Source: JAZFYD01 sp036443405 (GTDB lineage Bacteria; Planctomycetota; PLA2). From it: a DNA stretch of 22,295 nucleotides. Position numbers and translations under genes: made by a program. This document shows, piece after piece, positions 1 through 7,144 of the stretch. The notes under the pieces are model-generated. The model saw nothing but the letters and a program-made list of their open reading frames with translations, ran no database searches and was not told the DNA's origin. Numbering within the stretch: the first letter of the stretch is position 1; each line of letters begins with the position of its first letter. The stretch spans positions 1-22,295 of the forward strand of contig JAZFYD010000094.1 of NCBI GenBank assembly GCA_036443405.1, in the 5' to 3' direction.

Positions 1-1
1 T

Positions 2-286
2 ACGATGCTTTCCGGCGTGATTGACGAAGTTCCCCGCCTGCTCGTTCAGGCCCGCCAGACGGCCGATTTGTCCGAATTGCACCGGATCGCGCACACGATT
101 CGCGGCGTACTACGGTTCCTGGACACGCCCCGTGCATCCCGCGCAGCGGCGGCCCTGGAATCCTCGGCGCGGAGCGGGCGCATCTCGCCCGAAGCGCTTT
201 CGGAGTTGGAAAATGCGGCAGAGGACTTGATCCCACGCCTAGTCGAATTGTTAGAATCGGCGCATGGCCCGAGTTCTGGTAGTTGA
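2..286 (+). CDS. HPt (histidine phosphotransfer) domain, C-terminal part of a gene cut by the window edge
   Basis: The reading frame is open from the window edge, so the true start probably lies upstream; an ATG at position 5 is available but need not be the start. The peptide is all-helical and carries an HPt-type motif, His-Arg-Ile-Ala-His-Thr-Ile-Arg-Gly, in which the second His (codon at 92-94) is the expected phospho-acceptor. It is followed by a second amphipathic helix rich in Ala and Glu. HPt domains relay phosphate between receivers of histidine kinases and response regulators. This may be the tail of a hybrid kinase or a CheA-like protein, or a free HPt protein. Its end overlaps the next gene by 23 bases, so the two are likely co-transcribed and may be partners. 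The domain call is fairly sure; the full protein is unknown. Confidence 0.7.
   Translation, partial: TMLSGVIDEVPRLLVQARQTADLSELHRIAHTIRGVLRFLDTPRASRAAAALESSARSGRISPEALSELENAAEDLIPRLVELLESAHGPSSGS
252..257 (+). promoter_or_regulatory. -10 box TAGAAT, leaderless-type promoter inside the HPt gene
   Basis: TAGAAT ends 6 bases before the ATG at 264, the distance expected between a -10 box and the first transcribed base. It lies in the last codons of the HPt gene, so the receiver-ATPase gene could be transcribed on its own as well as with the HPt gene. Confidence 0.5.
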
Positions 287-1148
287 CGACTCGCGTCTCG
301 ATCGCACGCTTGTTACGCAAATCCTCGAGGTGAATCCCGAACTCGCCGTCGAGACCGCGGTGGATGGCGCCGATGCGCTGTCGGCCATACACGCCTCGCC
401 ACCCGACCTCGTGCTGACGGATCTCGTGATGCCCGAACCGGACGGCCTCGCGCTCGTGCGCTCGCTCCAAGACGAGTATCCACTCCTTCCCGTCATTCTG
501 ATGACCTCGCAGGGGAGCGAGGAGATCGCGGTGGAGGCCCTCCGTTCGGGAGCGTCGAGTTACGTGCCGAAGACGTCCTTTGGACCCGAACTGCGCAACG
601 TCGTCGAAGAGGTCCTGGAACTTGCGCGCCAGCGGCTCTCGGAAGAGGAGTTGCACGGTTCCCTCATGCGCAAGGAGTCCACCCACGAACTCCACAACGA
701 GCCGCAGCTTCTGCGCCCGCTCGTCAAGCAAGTGCAAGACACGCTGCTCGAGCTGGGCTGGCAGGGTGACTCGTCGTGCATGCAAATGAGCGTCGCTCTC
801 AATGAGGCGCTGCACAACGCTCTGGAACACGGCAACCTCGAAATCTCTTCGGAGAGGCGCGACAAGCGGATGGGCGACTACGAGGAACTGATCCACCGCC
901 GTCGTACCGAGCCTCCGTTCCGGGACCGCCGAATTCGCGTGTCATGCACGCTCGACCGTACGGAGGCGCGTTTTACCGTCGAAGACGATGGGCCGGGATT
1001 CGACCCCGGCGGATTGCCCGACCCGCGCGATCCCGAGAACATCGAGCGGTTCAGCGGGCGCGGCGTCTTTCTCATGCGGACGTTCATGGACGACGTTGAA
1101 TTCAACGACCGCGGCAATTCCGTCACGCTCGTGAAGCGCCGGGCCTAG
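264..1148 (+). CDS. Response regulator: receiver domain fused to an RsbW-like ATPase (anti-sigma kinase) domain
   Basis: 294 residues. Residues 1-120 form a CheY-like receiver with the acidic pair D8-D9, phospho-acceptor D53 (Leu-Thr-Asp-Leu-Val-Met-Pro), switch T81 and K103. Residues about 150-294 form a GHKL ATPase of the RsbW/SpoIIAB type: N-box with Asn-Glu-Ala-Leu-His-Asn-Ala-Leu-Glu-His-Gly, a Glu-Asp-Asp-Gly-Pro-Gly-Phe motif, and a Gly-Arg-Gly-Val-Phe-Leu-Met lid. In this architecture, phosphorylation of the receiver is thought to control an anti-sigma or serine-kinase activity (family knowledge; the target is not visible here). No output DNA-binding domain is present. It follows the HPt gene with overlap and meets the receiver gene tail to tail, 7 bases apart. 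A likely phosphate source is the neighbouring HPt protein or the CHASE kinase. The domain calls are sure; the pathway is inferred. Confidence 0.9.
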   Translation: MARVLVVDDSRLDRTLVTQILEVNPELAVETAVDGADALSAIHASPPDLVLTDLVMPEPDGLALVRSLQDEYPLLPVILMTSQGSEEIAVEALRSGASSYVPKTSFGPELRNVVEEVLELARQRLSEEELHGSLMRKESTHELHNEPQLLRPLVKQVQDTLLELGWQGDSSCMQMSVALNEALHNALEHGNLEISSERRDKRMGDYEELIHRRRTEPPFRDRRIRVSCTLDRTEARFTVEDDGPGFDPGGLPDPRDPENIERFSGRGVFLMRTFMDDVEFNDRGNSVTLVKRRA

Positions 1149-1155
1149 ACACCCG

Positions 1156-1515
1156 CTAACCCACCAGCGCTTCGATCTTTCCGCGCAGGCGTGCAAACTG
1201 GACCGGCTTCGTCTCGAAGTCGTCGCACCCCGCCTCCATCGCGCGCTCCCGATCGCCGGCCATCACATGCGCCGTGAGCGCGATGATCGGAATTCCGCGG
1301 GTTGCGTCGTCGCTTTTCAGACGCCGCGTGACCTCCCAGCCGTCGAGCTTCGGCAGGCTCAGATCCATGAGCACGAGATCCGGTCCGCGGGATGCCGCGT
1401 CGAGCGCCTCGATTCCATCGGTCGCCTCATCCACGTCGTAGCCGAGGCGGCGCAGGCGGCGGCCGAGCATGTCCCGGTTCATGTCGTTGTCCTCGACGAG
1501 CAGTATGCGAATCAC
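1156..1515 (-). CDS. Single-domain response regulator (CheY-like receiver)
   Basis: 119 residues from a GTG start whose GTGA overlaps the TGA stop of the histidine kinase gene; a GGAG precedes it by 5 bases. A longer upstream reading is possible, but the extra residues match nothing in the family and lie inside the kinase gene. The protein is a stand-alone receiver: E8-D9, phospho-acceptor D51 (Leu-Met-Asp-Leu-Ser-Leu-Pro), T81 and the Lys-Pro pair K103-P104 are all in place. With no output domain it must act by protein contact or as a phosphate relay, for example kinase to this receiver to HPt to receiver-ATPase. It is translationally coupled to the CHASE kinase, which is almost certainly its phosphate donor. 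This resembles the receiver module often fused to the C-terminus of hybrid kinases, here encoded separately. Confidence 0.92.
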   Translation of the reverse strand: MIRILLVEDNDMNRDMLGRRLRRLGYDVDEATDGIEALDAASRGPDLVLMDLSLPKLDGWEVTRRLKSDDATRGIPIIALTAHVMAGDRERAMEAGCDDFETKPVQFARLRGKIEALVG

Positions 1516-3491
1516 CCCGGCTCCACCGGAATGCGCACGCAAAACTCGCTCCCCGAGCCGGGCGTGCTCGTTGCGGTCAGCGTGCCACCCATGAGTTCCG
1601 TGAATTGTCGCGCGATCGCGAGACCGAGCCCCGTGCCGCCGACCTCGCGGGTTGAAGTCCCGTCAGCTTGCACAAAGGGTTCGAACACTCTTTCGAGATC
1701 CTCGGCGGACATTCCGATGCCGCTGTCGCGCACCACGAATACGGCCTCGGAATCGTTGCACTCCGCTTGCAACTCGATCTCGCCGTTCTGCGTGAATCGT
1801 GCGGCGTTCGCGACCAGGTTCAACAGCACCTGCAACAGGCGGGTCGGATCCGAAACGATTGTTGCTGGCTGAGACTTGACGAGCAGCTTGTTGCCGTGCG
1901 ATTCCGCCAACGGGCGCACCGTCGTGGCGACCTCTTCGATCAGTCGAGGCACGTCGACGTCTTGCGGCTCGAGAACGACGCGCCCCGCTTCGACTTTCGA
2001 GAGGTCCAGGACGTCTTCAATCAGGCGCAGCAGGTGGCGGCCCGCGTCGTGGATTCGGCGCAGGTCACGCTCGGACTCCGCCTCTTCGGCCGCGGCCGCA
2101 TCCTCCGCGAGCATTTCCGAGTATCCCAGGATCGCCGTGAGTGGCGTGCGCAGTTCGTGGCTCATGTTGGCCAGGAACCGACTCTTGATGCGCGAAGCCT
2201 CCTCCGCTTGCGACTTCGCGTGACGCAACTCCTCCTCCGCCGCGAGCCGAGTCGAGATGTCGTGCACGATCGCGAGGTAGCCGGTGATCTGGTCCGTCTC
2301 GTCGCGCAGGGCCGAGACCGACAGGCTCACGGGAAGGGTCGAGCCATCCGCCCGGCAATAGGTCCAGCCCACGGCGTCGCCGTGCCCGGCCAATCCGACG
2401 ATCGCCTCGAGGCCAGGCTCCACGCCCATTTCTTCGGAGTGTTTCGCGAGATCGGAGGGGTCGTGGAACGCGACCGGCGACATGCCCCCGATGACGTGCT
2501 CGGCTCGGTGGCCGAGCATCGATTCGGCTGCGGGGTTGAAGGTCAGGATCCGGCCGAGCGGATCGAACGTGATGATCGCGTAGTTGGCGGAGGTGACGAT
2601 CGCCTGCTGAAGATGCGTCACCTCGCGAATGGTCGCGGTGCGTTCGTCGACAAGCCGTGCAATGCGGGCAGTCCGTGTCTGGGCGATCCAGACATAGCCG
2701 ACGATGAGGACGGTAGCGACCAGCATCGCCAGGAGAACCACCAGCGGCCCGGCGGTCCGGCGCGACTCCTCGTACTGCGGTCCCGCGACAGCCTGCACTT
2801 CGATGTTGCCCCCGGCGACCCTGAGGATCCGGGACAGCGGTAGACCGCCCTGCGGGATGCTGCCGGATATCCGCACCGGCTTGTTGCGGTCCGACACGTC
2901 GGTGAGCGAGAGGCGCAGTGACTTCCGCAAGAAACCGGTCATCGCGGTGACTTTGATCTCGTTGACGTTCAGTCGCGCCGCCACAGCGCCTCTTTGCTCC
3001 TCCGACCTCGCCCGACCGTACACGAACACGATGCCGTCGCGCGGCGCCAAGAAACTCAGCGAGTCGCCGTCTGGAGGCTTGTTGAACGCCTCGAGCTCCC
3101 GTTCGGTCGCGTCGAAGACGGTCTCGCCAAGCGACCCAGCTGAGTTGGCGAAGCGCTGCGGCGTTCCGTCCTTGTCTACGCCGCCCCACAGGAACACCTC
3201 GATCTCCTTGTGCCTCTCGTCGGCGAGAAGCCGAGTCGTGAAGCGTCGGAACTCCGACTCGTTGACGTTCTTCGATGCACCGAAGAACGCGCCGAGCGCC
3301 ATGACCGTTTCGTGTGCGGTTGCGAACTCGCGCTCGATCGAGAGCAGCACGCCCTCGGCGTCGGCCTTCAGCGCCGACTCGATGTTCCTCTGCTCAGCAT
3401 TCTCGAGCACACGCCAGACGAACACCGACAGCGCGATCCCCGCCAAGCCGGCGACAAGCGGAACGGTCCAGGCTCGCCATTCCCGATTCAC
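1512..3491 (-). CDS. Membrane histidine kinase, CHASE sensor + PAS + HisKA + HATPase
   Basis: 659 residues from a GTG start at 3491, chosen because a TATGAT -10 box sits 6 bases upstream and the sequence further upstream is not membrane- or domain-like. Order of parts: membrane helix about 9-27; periplasmic CHASE-type sensor about 35-245; second helix about 248-270; PAS about 295-415; HisKA with the acceptor His445 in Asn-Met-Ser-His-Glu-Leu-Arg-Thr-Pro; then a HATPase with N-box (Leu-Asn-Leu-Val-Ala-Asn-Ala), Asp-Ser-Gly-Ile-Gly-Met, Phe-Glu-Pro-Phe and Gly-Gly-Thr-Gly-Leu-Gly-Leu motifs. It autophosphorylates and passes phosphate to Asp of a receiver; the ligand of the CHASE domain is unknown. 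The receiver gene follows with a 4-base overlap. All catalytic motifs are present, so it should be active. Confidence 0.93.
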   Translation of the reverse strand: MNREWRAWTVPLVAGLAGIALSVFVWRVLENAEQRNIESALKADAEGVLLSIEREFATAHETVMALGAFFGASKNVNESEFRRFTTRLLADERHKEIEVFLWGGVDKDGTPQRFANSAGSLGETVFDATERELEAFNKPPDGDSLSFLAPRDGIVFVYGRARSEEQRGAVAARLNVNEIKVTAMTGFLRKSLRLSLTDVSDRNKPVRISGSIPQGGLPLSRILRVAGGNIEVQAVAGPQYEESRRTAGPLVVLLAMLVATVLIVGYVWIAQTRTARIARLVDERTATIREVTHLQQAIVTSANYAIITFDPLGRILTFNPAAESMLGHRAEHVIGGMSPVAFHDPSDLAKHSEEMGVEPGLEAIVGLAGHGDAVGWTYCRADGSTLPVSLSVSALRDETDQITGYLAIVHDISTRLAAEEELRHAKSQAEEASRIKSRFLANMSHELRTPLTAILGYSEMLAEDAAAAEEAESERDLRRIHDAGRHLLRLIEDVLDLSKVEAGRVVLEPQDVDVPRLIEEVATTVRPLAESHGNKLLVKSQPATIVSDPTRLLQVLLNLVANAARFTQNGEIELQAECNDSEAVFVVRDSGIGMSAEDLERVFEPFVQADGTSTREVGGTGLGLAIARQFTELMGGTLTATSTPGSGSEFCVRIPVEPG

Positions 3492-3497
3492 GGCCCG

Positions 3498-3503
3498 ATC
3501 ATA
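3498..3503 (-). promoter_or_regulatory. -10 box TATGAT, leaderless-type promoter of the histidine kinase operon
   Basis: On the minus strand TATGAT ends 6 bases before the GTG at 3491. No Shine-Dalgarno sequence is visible. The box supports the GTG start over longer readings. Confidence 0.5.
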
Positions 3504-3701
3504 ACGAAACCGGGCGCTGGCAGAACGTGGCGGCGTTCCAGCGCAGTGATCGAGAGCCGGTAATTTGCTTCGTCTGAGCGACCCGCCGCCAATCCCAGCG
3601 AGCCCACCGGCTTGCCGAAACAGCACGCTCCCATGGCATCAGGCGCCGGGCCAGCAAACCAACCTTGGTGTCACCATCTCAGACGCTCCGAACGAGTGGC
3701 T

Positions 3702-3721
3702 CCAACGGCGTCAGCCGTTGG
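3702..3721. promoter_or_regulatory. 20 bp perfect palindrome upstream of the M32 carboxypeptidase gene
   Basis: CCAACGGC and GCCGTTGG are separated by GTCA. The palindrome ends 27 bases before the TACAAT -10 box, just upstream of where a -35 element would lie. It could be an operator for the carboxypeptidase promoter. It has no T-run, so it is unlikely to be an intrinsic terminator. I see nothing else in the roughly 200 bases between it and the kinase promoter. Confidence 0.35.
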
Positions 3722-3748
3722 GCAAGACATGCTGCCTGACGCGACGGC

Positions 3749-3754
3749 TACAAT
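3749..3754 (+). promoter_or_regulatory. -10 box TACAAT of the carboxypeptidase gene
   Basis: TACAAT ends 8 bases before the ATG at 3763, leaving little or no leader. No Shine-Dalgarno sequence is present. This supports the ATG at 3763 as the start. Confidence 0.5.
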
Positions 3755-3762
3755 CCGCCGCC

Positions 3763-5271
3763 ATGAACACAGCATCCCCGGACGCCTACTCCGAACTCTC
3801 CGCACACGTCCGGGAACTCGCCGAACTCGCGTCGTGTGGGAGCCTGCTCGGATGGGACATGGAGACGCTGATGCCCGCCGGCGGCATGGCGCACCGCGCA
3901 CGCCAGATCGCCGCGCTGACGACACTCGTGCACGAGCGCAGGACGTCACCCGAATTCGGCGGGATGCTCGACCGCGCGGCGGAGAGCACCGAGGCGGGAA
4001 CCAAGGAAGCCGCAAACGTACGCGAGATGAAACGCGAGTTCGACCGCCGGACGAAGCTTCCCGTCGACCTCGTTCGCGAGATCTCGGAAACCACGTCACT
4101 TTCGCGCAACGCGTGGCGTGAGGCTCGCGAGAAAGGCGACTTCGCGCTCTTCCGGCCGTGGCTGGAGAAGGTGGTCGCTCTGAAGCGCCGCGAGGCGGAC
4201 GCGATCGGGTTCGAAGACGAGGCCTACGACGCACTCCTGGACGAGTACGAACCGCACATGACCACGCGCGACGTGTCGGAGCTCTTGCATCCGTTGCGCG
4301 CCGGACTCGCCGATCTGCTCGGCCGGATCCTGGATGCGTCGGACAAACCGGATGGCTCGATCCTCGAACGCGTGTATCCGGTCGGCGCCCAGGCGGAGTT
4401 CGGCCGCACCGGAGCCGCGGGTATCGGATTCCAATTCGATAACGGTCGGCTCGACGTCACCACCCACCCGTTTTGTTCGACCATCGGCCCGGGCGACACG
4501 CGCATCACGACGCGCTACACCGAACGGTTCTTCTCGGAGAGCTACTTCGGCACGCTGCACGAGGCGGGTCACGGCGTCTACGAGCAGGGGCTCGATCAGG
4601 ACGCGTTCGGTTTGCCGAGCGGCCAGGCCGCGTCGATGGCCGTGCACGAGTCGCAAAGCCGTCTGTGGGAGAACCTCGTCGGCCGAAGCCATGGATATTG
4701 GCGCCACAACTTCGCGGCGGCGCAGGCCAAGTTCCCCGAGGCGCTCGGCGACGTGGGCATCGATGATTTCTACCGCGCGCTCAACGAGGTCAAACCGTCA
4801 TTCATTCGCGTGGAGGCGGACGAGGTCACGTACAACCTGCACGTCTTCCTGCGATTCGAACTGGAGCGCGCGATGCTCGACGGTGATCTCGCGGTCGCGG
4901 ACCTGCCGGCGGCATGGAACGAAACGTTCGAGCGGGATTTCCGCATCAAACCTCAGAACGACTCGCTCGGTTGCCTGCAGGACATCCATTGGTCTCTGGG
5001 CAGCCTCGGCTACTTCCCCACCTACAGCCTCGGCAATCTGTACGCGTCGCAGCTGTTCGCGCGCGCGGGCGAGGAGTTGGGCGATCTCGACGCCATGTTC
5101 GCGGCGGGCGAGTTCACGCCGCTCCGCAAGTGGCTCCAGGAGAAAATCTACGACCATGGCGGCCGGTACCCGCCGCGTGAGCTGATCGAGCGGGCGACGG
5201 GCAAGGCACCGAGCGCCGATGCTTTGCTCGCGCACCTGGAAACCAAGTACGGCGCCGTGTACCGGCTGTAA
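3763..5271 (+). CDS. M32 family metallocarboxypeptidase
   Basis: 502 residues, the usual length of the family (about 500). Carboxypeptidases of this family remove C-terminal residues from peptides, in the cytoplasm, with a metal ion. The active-site motif His-Glu-Ala-Gly-His is at 266-270, with the third ligand and helix in His-Glu-Ser-Gln (295-298, E296). Other family motifs are present: His-Pro-Phe at 235-237, the Asp-Thr-Arg-Ile-Thr-Thr-Arg-Tyr block at 245-252, and a C-terminal block Gln-Asp-Ile-His-Trp-Ser with Tyr-Phe-Pro-Thr-Tyr. No signal peptide is visible. The frame is open further upstream, but the ATG at 3763 has a -10 box at the right distance and upstream residues do not look like protein. 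It is followed after 37 bases by pyrH on the same strand, which has its own -10 box. Confidence 0.95.
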   Translation: MNTASPDAYSELSAHVRELAELASCGSLLGWDMETLMPAGGMAHRARQIAALTTLVHERRTSPEFGGMLDRAAESTEAGTKEAANVREMKREFDRRTKLPVDLVREISETTSLSRNAWREAREKGDFALFRPWLEKVVALKRREADAIGFEDEAYDALLDEYEPHMTTRDVSELLHPLRAGLADLLGRILDASDKPDGSILERVYPVGAQAEFGRTGAAGIGFQFDNGRLDVTTHPFCSTIGPGDTRITTRYTERFFSESYFGTLHEAGHGVYEQGLDQDAFGLPSGQAASMAVHESQSRLWENLVGRSHGYWRHNFAAAQAKFPEALGDVGIDDFYRALNEVKPSFIRVEADEVTYNLHVFLRFELERAMLDGDLAVADLPAAWNETFERDFRIKPQNDSLGCLQDIHWSLGSLGYFPTYSLGNLYASQLFARAGEELGDLDAMFAAGEFTPLRKWLQEKIYDHGGRYPPRELIERATGKAPSADALLAHLETKYGAVYRL

Positions 5272-5296
5272 TGCGTTCGATGTTGGCCCCATCGCG

Positions 5297-5302
5297 TATG
5301 CT
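5297..5302 (+). promoter_or_regulatory. -10 box TATGCT, leaderless-type promoter of pyrH
   Basis: TATGCT ends 6 bases before the GTG at 5309. An ATG lies within it, but that frame does not encode UMP kinase. Confidence 0.45.
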
Positions 5303-5308
5303 CCCGGC

Positions 5309-6013
5309 GTGGCCTTCCAACGCGTCCTCCTGAAGCTCAGCGGAGAAGCCCTCATGGGCGGCTCCGGGTACGGCATCGAGCCCCAAACCGTCGAGCGCAT
5401 CTCGAACGAGATTCGCGAGGTGCATGAGCTCGGCGTCCAAATCGGCATCGTGATCGGCGGCGGCAACATCTTTCGCGGACTGCGCGCGAACGATCAGGGC
5501 ATGGAGCGCGTGCAGGCCGACCACATGGGCATGCTGGCCACGGTCATCAACGCGCTTGCGCTGCAGGACGCGCTTGAAAAGCTGAACGTGCCGGTGCGCG
5601 TGATGTCGGCCATCGAGATGCGCGAGGTCGCCGAGCCGTACATCCGGCGCCGCGCGATTCGACATCTTGAGCAAGGCTTCGTGGTCGTCTTCGGCGCTGG
5701 CACCGGCAACCCGTACTTCACAACCGACACGGCCAGCGCGTTGCGCGCCACCGAGATCCAAGCCGAGGCCGTGCTGAAGGGCACGCAGGTGGATGGCGTC
5801 TACACGGCGGATCCGAAAAAGGACCCCACCGCGAAGCTCCTCCCGAAGCTCTCCTATCAGGACGCGATCACGGGCCAACTCAAGATCATGGACTCCACGG
5901 CGTTCAGTCTGTGCATGGACAACCGCATGCCGATCCACGTGTTCAACCTGCACACTCCCGGAACGTTGCTGCGCGTCGTGAAGGGCGAAAAAGTCGGTTC
6001 GGTGGTGAGCTAG
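5309..6013 (+). CDS. pyrH: UMP kinase (uridylate kinase)
   Basis: 234 residues; it phosphorylates UMP to UDP with ATP in pyrimidine nucleotide synthesis, as a cytoplasmic hexamer in the amino-acid-kinase fold. Family signatures: Leu-Lys-Leu-Ser-Gly-Glu-Ala-Leu near the N-terminus, Gly-Gly-Gly-Asn-Ile-Phe-Arg-Gly (phosphate binding), Asp-His-Met-Gly-Met-Leu-Ala-Thr, Ala-Gly-Thr-Gly-Asn-Pro-Tyr-Phe-Thr-Thr-Asp-Thr, and Lys-Gly-Thr-Gln-Val-Asp-Gly-Val-Tyr. The GTG start places the kinase N-terminus correctly and has a -10 box 6 bases upstream. In most bacteria pyrH lies in the rpsB-tsf-pyrH-frr cluster; here the upstream neighbour is a carboxypeptidase and no frr follows, so the cluster is broken up. 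Confidence 0.97.
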   Translation: MAFQRVLLKLSGEALMGGSGYGIEPQTVERISNEIREVHELGVQIGIVIGGGNIFRGLRANDQGMERVQADHMGMLATVINALALQDALEKLNVPVRVMSAIEMREVAEPYIRRRAIRHLEQGFVVVFGAGTGNPYFTTDTASALRATEIQAEAVLKGTQVDGVYTADPKKDPTAKLLPKLSYQDAITGQLKIMDSTAFSLCMDNRMPIHVFNLHTPGTLLRVVKGEKVGSVVS

Positions 6014-6085
6014 ACCTCGCGCGTTCGGTCCCGCAGTGGCTTCTGCTCCTGCTGCATCGGTCGTGCCACCGGTGCCCGAACGCTC

Positions 6086-6117
6086 GCGCAACTAGACGTC
6101 GGACATCTCTGTTGCGC
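6086..6117. repeat. Hairpin with GCGCAAC/GTTGCGC stem, downstream of pyrH
   Basis: A perfect 7 bp inverted repeat encloses 18 bases. The same two 7-mers form a hairpin at 12092-12114 after the cupin gene, and both hairpins lie next to a GGTGCC element. It may be part of the same repeat unit or a shared terminator. A second, looser inverted repeat (GCGTTCGG at 6021-6028, CCGAACGC at 6076-6083) precedes it. Confidence 0.5.
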
Positions 6118-6119
6118 AA

Positions 6120-6189
6120 GGTGCCAGGTGGCGCGGCGGTCGACTTTCACGCGCGCTGCGAAACACCCCTCCGCCGCTTACCAGGCACC
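6120..6189 (+). repeat. GGTGCC element, copy A (70 bp)
   Basis: The first about 20 bases (GGTGCCAGGTGGCGCGGCG) and the last about 13 (CTTACCAGGCACC) are shared with copy B at 12171-12241, which is inverted; the middle differs. The ends pair with each other: GGTGCC with GGCACC, an A-A mismatch, GGT with ACC, then GCGGCGG (6133-6139) with CCGCCGC (6171-6177). The element therefore folds as a long hairpin with a variable tip. It fits a REP-like or small non-autonomous repeat, or a structured RNA. It lies between the 3' ends of pyrH and the selenoprotein gene. Confidence 0.7.
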
Positions 6190-6207
6190 GATCGCGGGTA
6201 GTCGCGC

Positions 6208-7083
6208 CTACTCCGCCGCGCGGCCCTTTTTCAGATGGAACGCGAGGTTCGCTCCTTTGAGGCGTTTTGAGATGTCCACGGGCTCTTTCTTGCCGGCCGC
6301 GAACAACAACACTGCCGGTGCCGCCTCGACCCCGTGGTACTTCGCGAGCCTGGCGTGGGACTTCTCGGAGAGGTCGAAGCGCAGCAGCGTCCAACCCTTG
6401 GCTTCGGCGGCAGCCTTCTTGGAACCGAACGCAGCCTTCTCGATCTTGCGGCACGCCTTCAGTTGCTTCTTGATCGCCTTGTCGTCTTTCAGGCCCGGCT
6501 CGCGGCCGAAATAGCAGATCACGGGTTTTCCTGACGACAGTGCGGCGTCCAATGCCTCACACGTCGCCACGCCCGCGCCGTCGTCCGTGGCCTCGATCGT
6601 GACCTCGGCGGGATCGAACGGGACCTTGAAACGCGGGAACGCCTTCTCGTGCTTCTTGGCCTCCTCCCCCAACCACTTCGCAAGCGAGCCGCCCGAGTAC
6701 ACGTTGCCGTTGGGACAACGCGCTTGGACTAACCCCGAGCGCGTTACGACAAACACCTGCGCGGAGGGATCGTGACTCGTGCCGCCGTTTTCGAGCGTCC
6801 ACGGGATGATCTTTCCCTTCAGTCCGTCGTAAATCCACTCCACGCGCTCGAACCGGTTGGCCACCTTCAGGAATTCATCGTGCTTCGCCGCACCGGCGCG
6901 CCAGTTTTCACACGGGGTTCACACACCGTCTCCCCAAAGGGTCACGACCAAGACCGGCTTGCCGCTCTTCTTCGCGGCAACGACGGCGTCCTCGAGTTTG
7001 GCGTGCCAACCGTCGGGACGACCGGCCATCGCCGGAGCAGCGGCGACCGCGAGCAGAGTCAACAGGAGCGCGGGTTTTCTCAT
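6208..7083 (-). CDS. Probable secreted selenoprotein with two thioredoxin-like domains (in-frame TGA = Sec55)
   Basis: 291 residues if the TGA at 6921-6919 is read as selenocysteine. Residues 1-20 are a signal peptide (Met-Arg-Lys, a hydrophobic run, Ala-Met-Ala). Domain 1 has a thioredoxin-like strand (Lys-Pro-Val-Leu-Val-Val-Thr-Leu-Trp) followed by the active-site motif Sec55-Thr-Pro-Cys58, with a probable cis-Pro near residue 106. Domain 2 (about 175-290) repeats the fold with Gly-Lys-Pro-Val-Ile-Cys-Tyr-Phe and Ala-Ala-Pro-Ala-Val-Leu (P256) but lacks CxxC. The frame is otherwise unbroken. A TAGAAT -10 box lies 6 bases before the ATG, and a bSECIS-like hairpin follows the TGA. TGA ends several other genes here, so a code change is not the explanation. 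Read conventionally, the gene would be cut to 218 residues from a GTG at 6864, losing the signal peptide and active site. The role is inferred as extracytoplasmic thiol-disulfide chemistry. Alternatives: pseudogene or sequencing error. Confidence 0.8.
6886..6898 (-). promoter_or_regulatory. Candidate bSECIS hairpin for Sec insertion
   Basis: On the minus strand CGCCG-GUG-CGGCG is a perfect 5 bp stem with a 3-base loop starting with G. The loop is 26-28 bases after the TGA. This fits the general rules for bacterial SECIS elements (apical loop about 16-37 bases after UGA, G among the first two loop bases). The stem is short and GC-rich sequence makes hairpins common, so this supports the call but does not prove it. 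Confidence 0.5.
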
Positions 7084-7089
7084 GCCCGA

Positions 7090-7095
7090 ATTCTA
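7090..7095 (-). promoter_or_regulatory. -10 box TAGAAT, leaderless-type promoter of the selenoprotein gene
   Basis: On the minus strand TAGAAT ends 6 bases before the ATG at 7083. It marks the full-length start, not the GTG at 6864, as the real gene start. Confidence 0.5.
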
Positions 7096-7144
7096 CGCCT
7101 CCGACGCGACGAGCGCCCCGGAGACGTTTGCGGAATCCCGGCCG

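Noticed and set aside
1668..2843. Long plus-strand frame opposite the histidine kinase
   Set aside because: It is antisense to intact kinase domains, with no family motifs; a common artefact in GC-rich DNA.
3565..3762. N-terminal extension of the M32 carboxypeptidase
   Set aside because: Upstream residues are low-quality, and the ATG at 3763 has a -10 box and gives the normal family length.
6208..6864. Stand-alone 218-residue gene starting at a GTG
   Set aside because: It would start inside a thioredoxin-like domain, without promoter or Shine-Dalgarno sequence; the longer frame through the TGA has a signal peptide, an active site and a -10 box.
6919..6921. TGA read as Trp through an altered genetic code
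   Set aside because: TGA is the plain stop of several other genes in the window (for example the kinase, trkA, cupin and YwaF-like genes).
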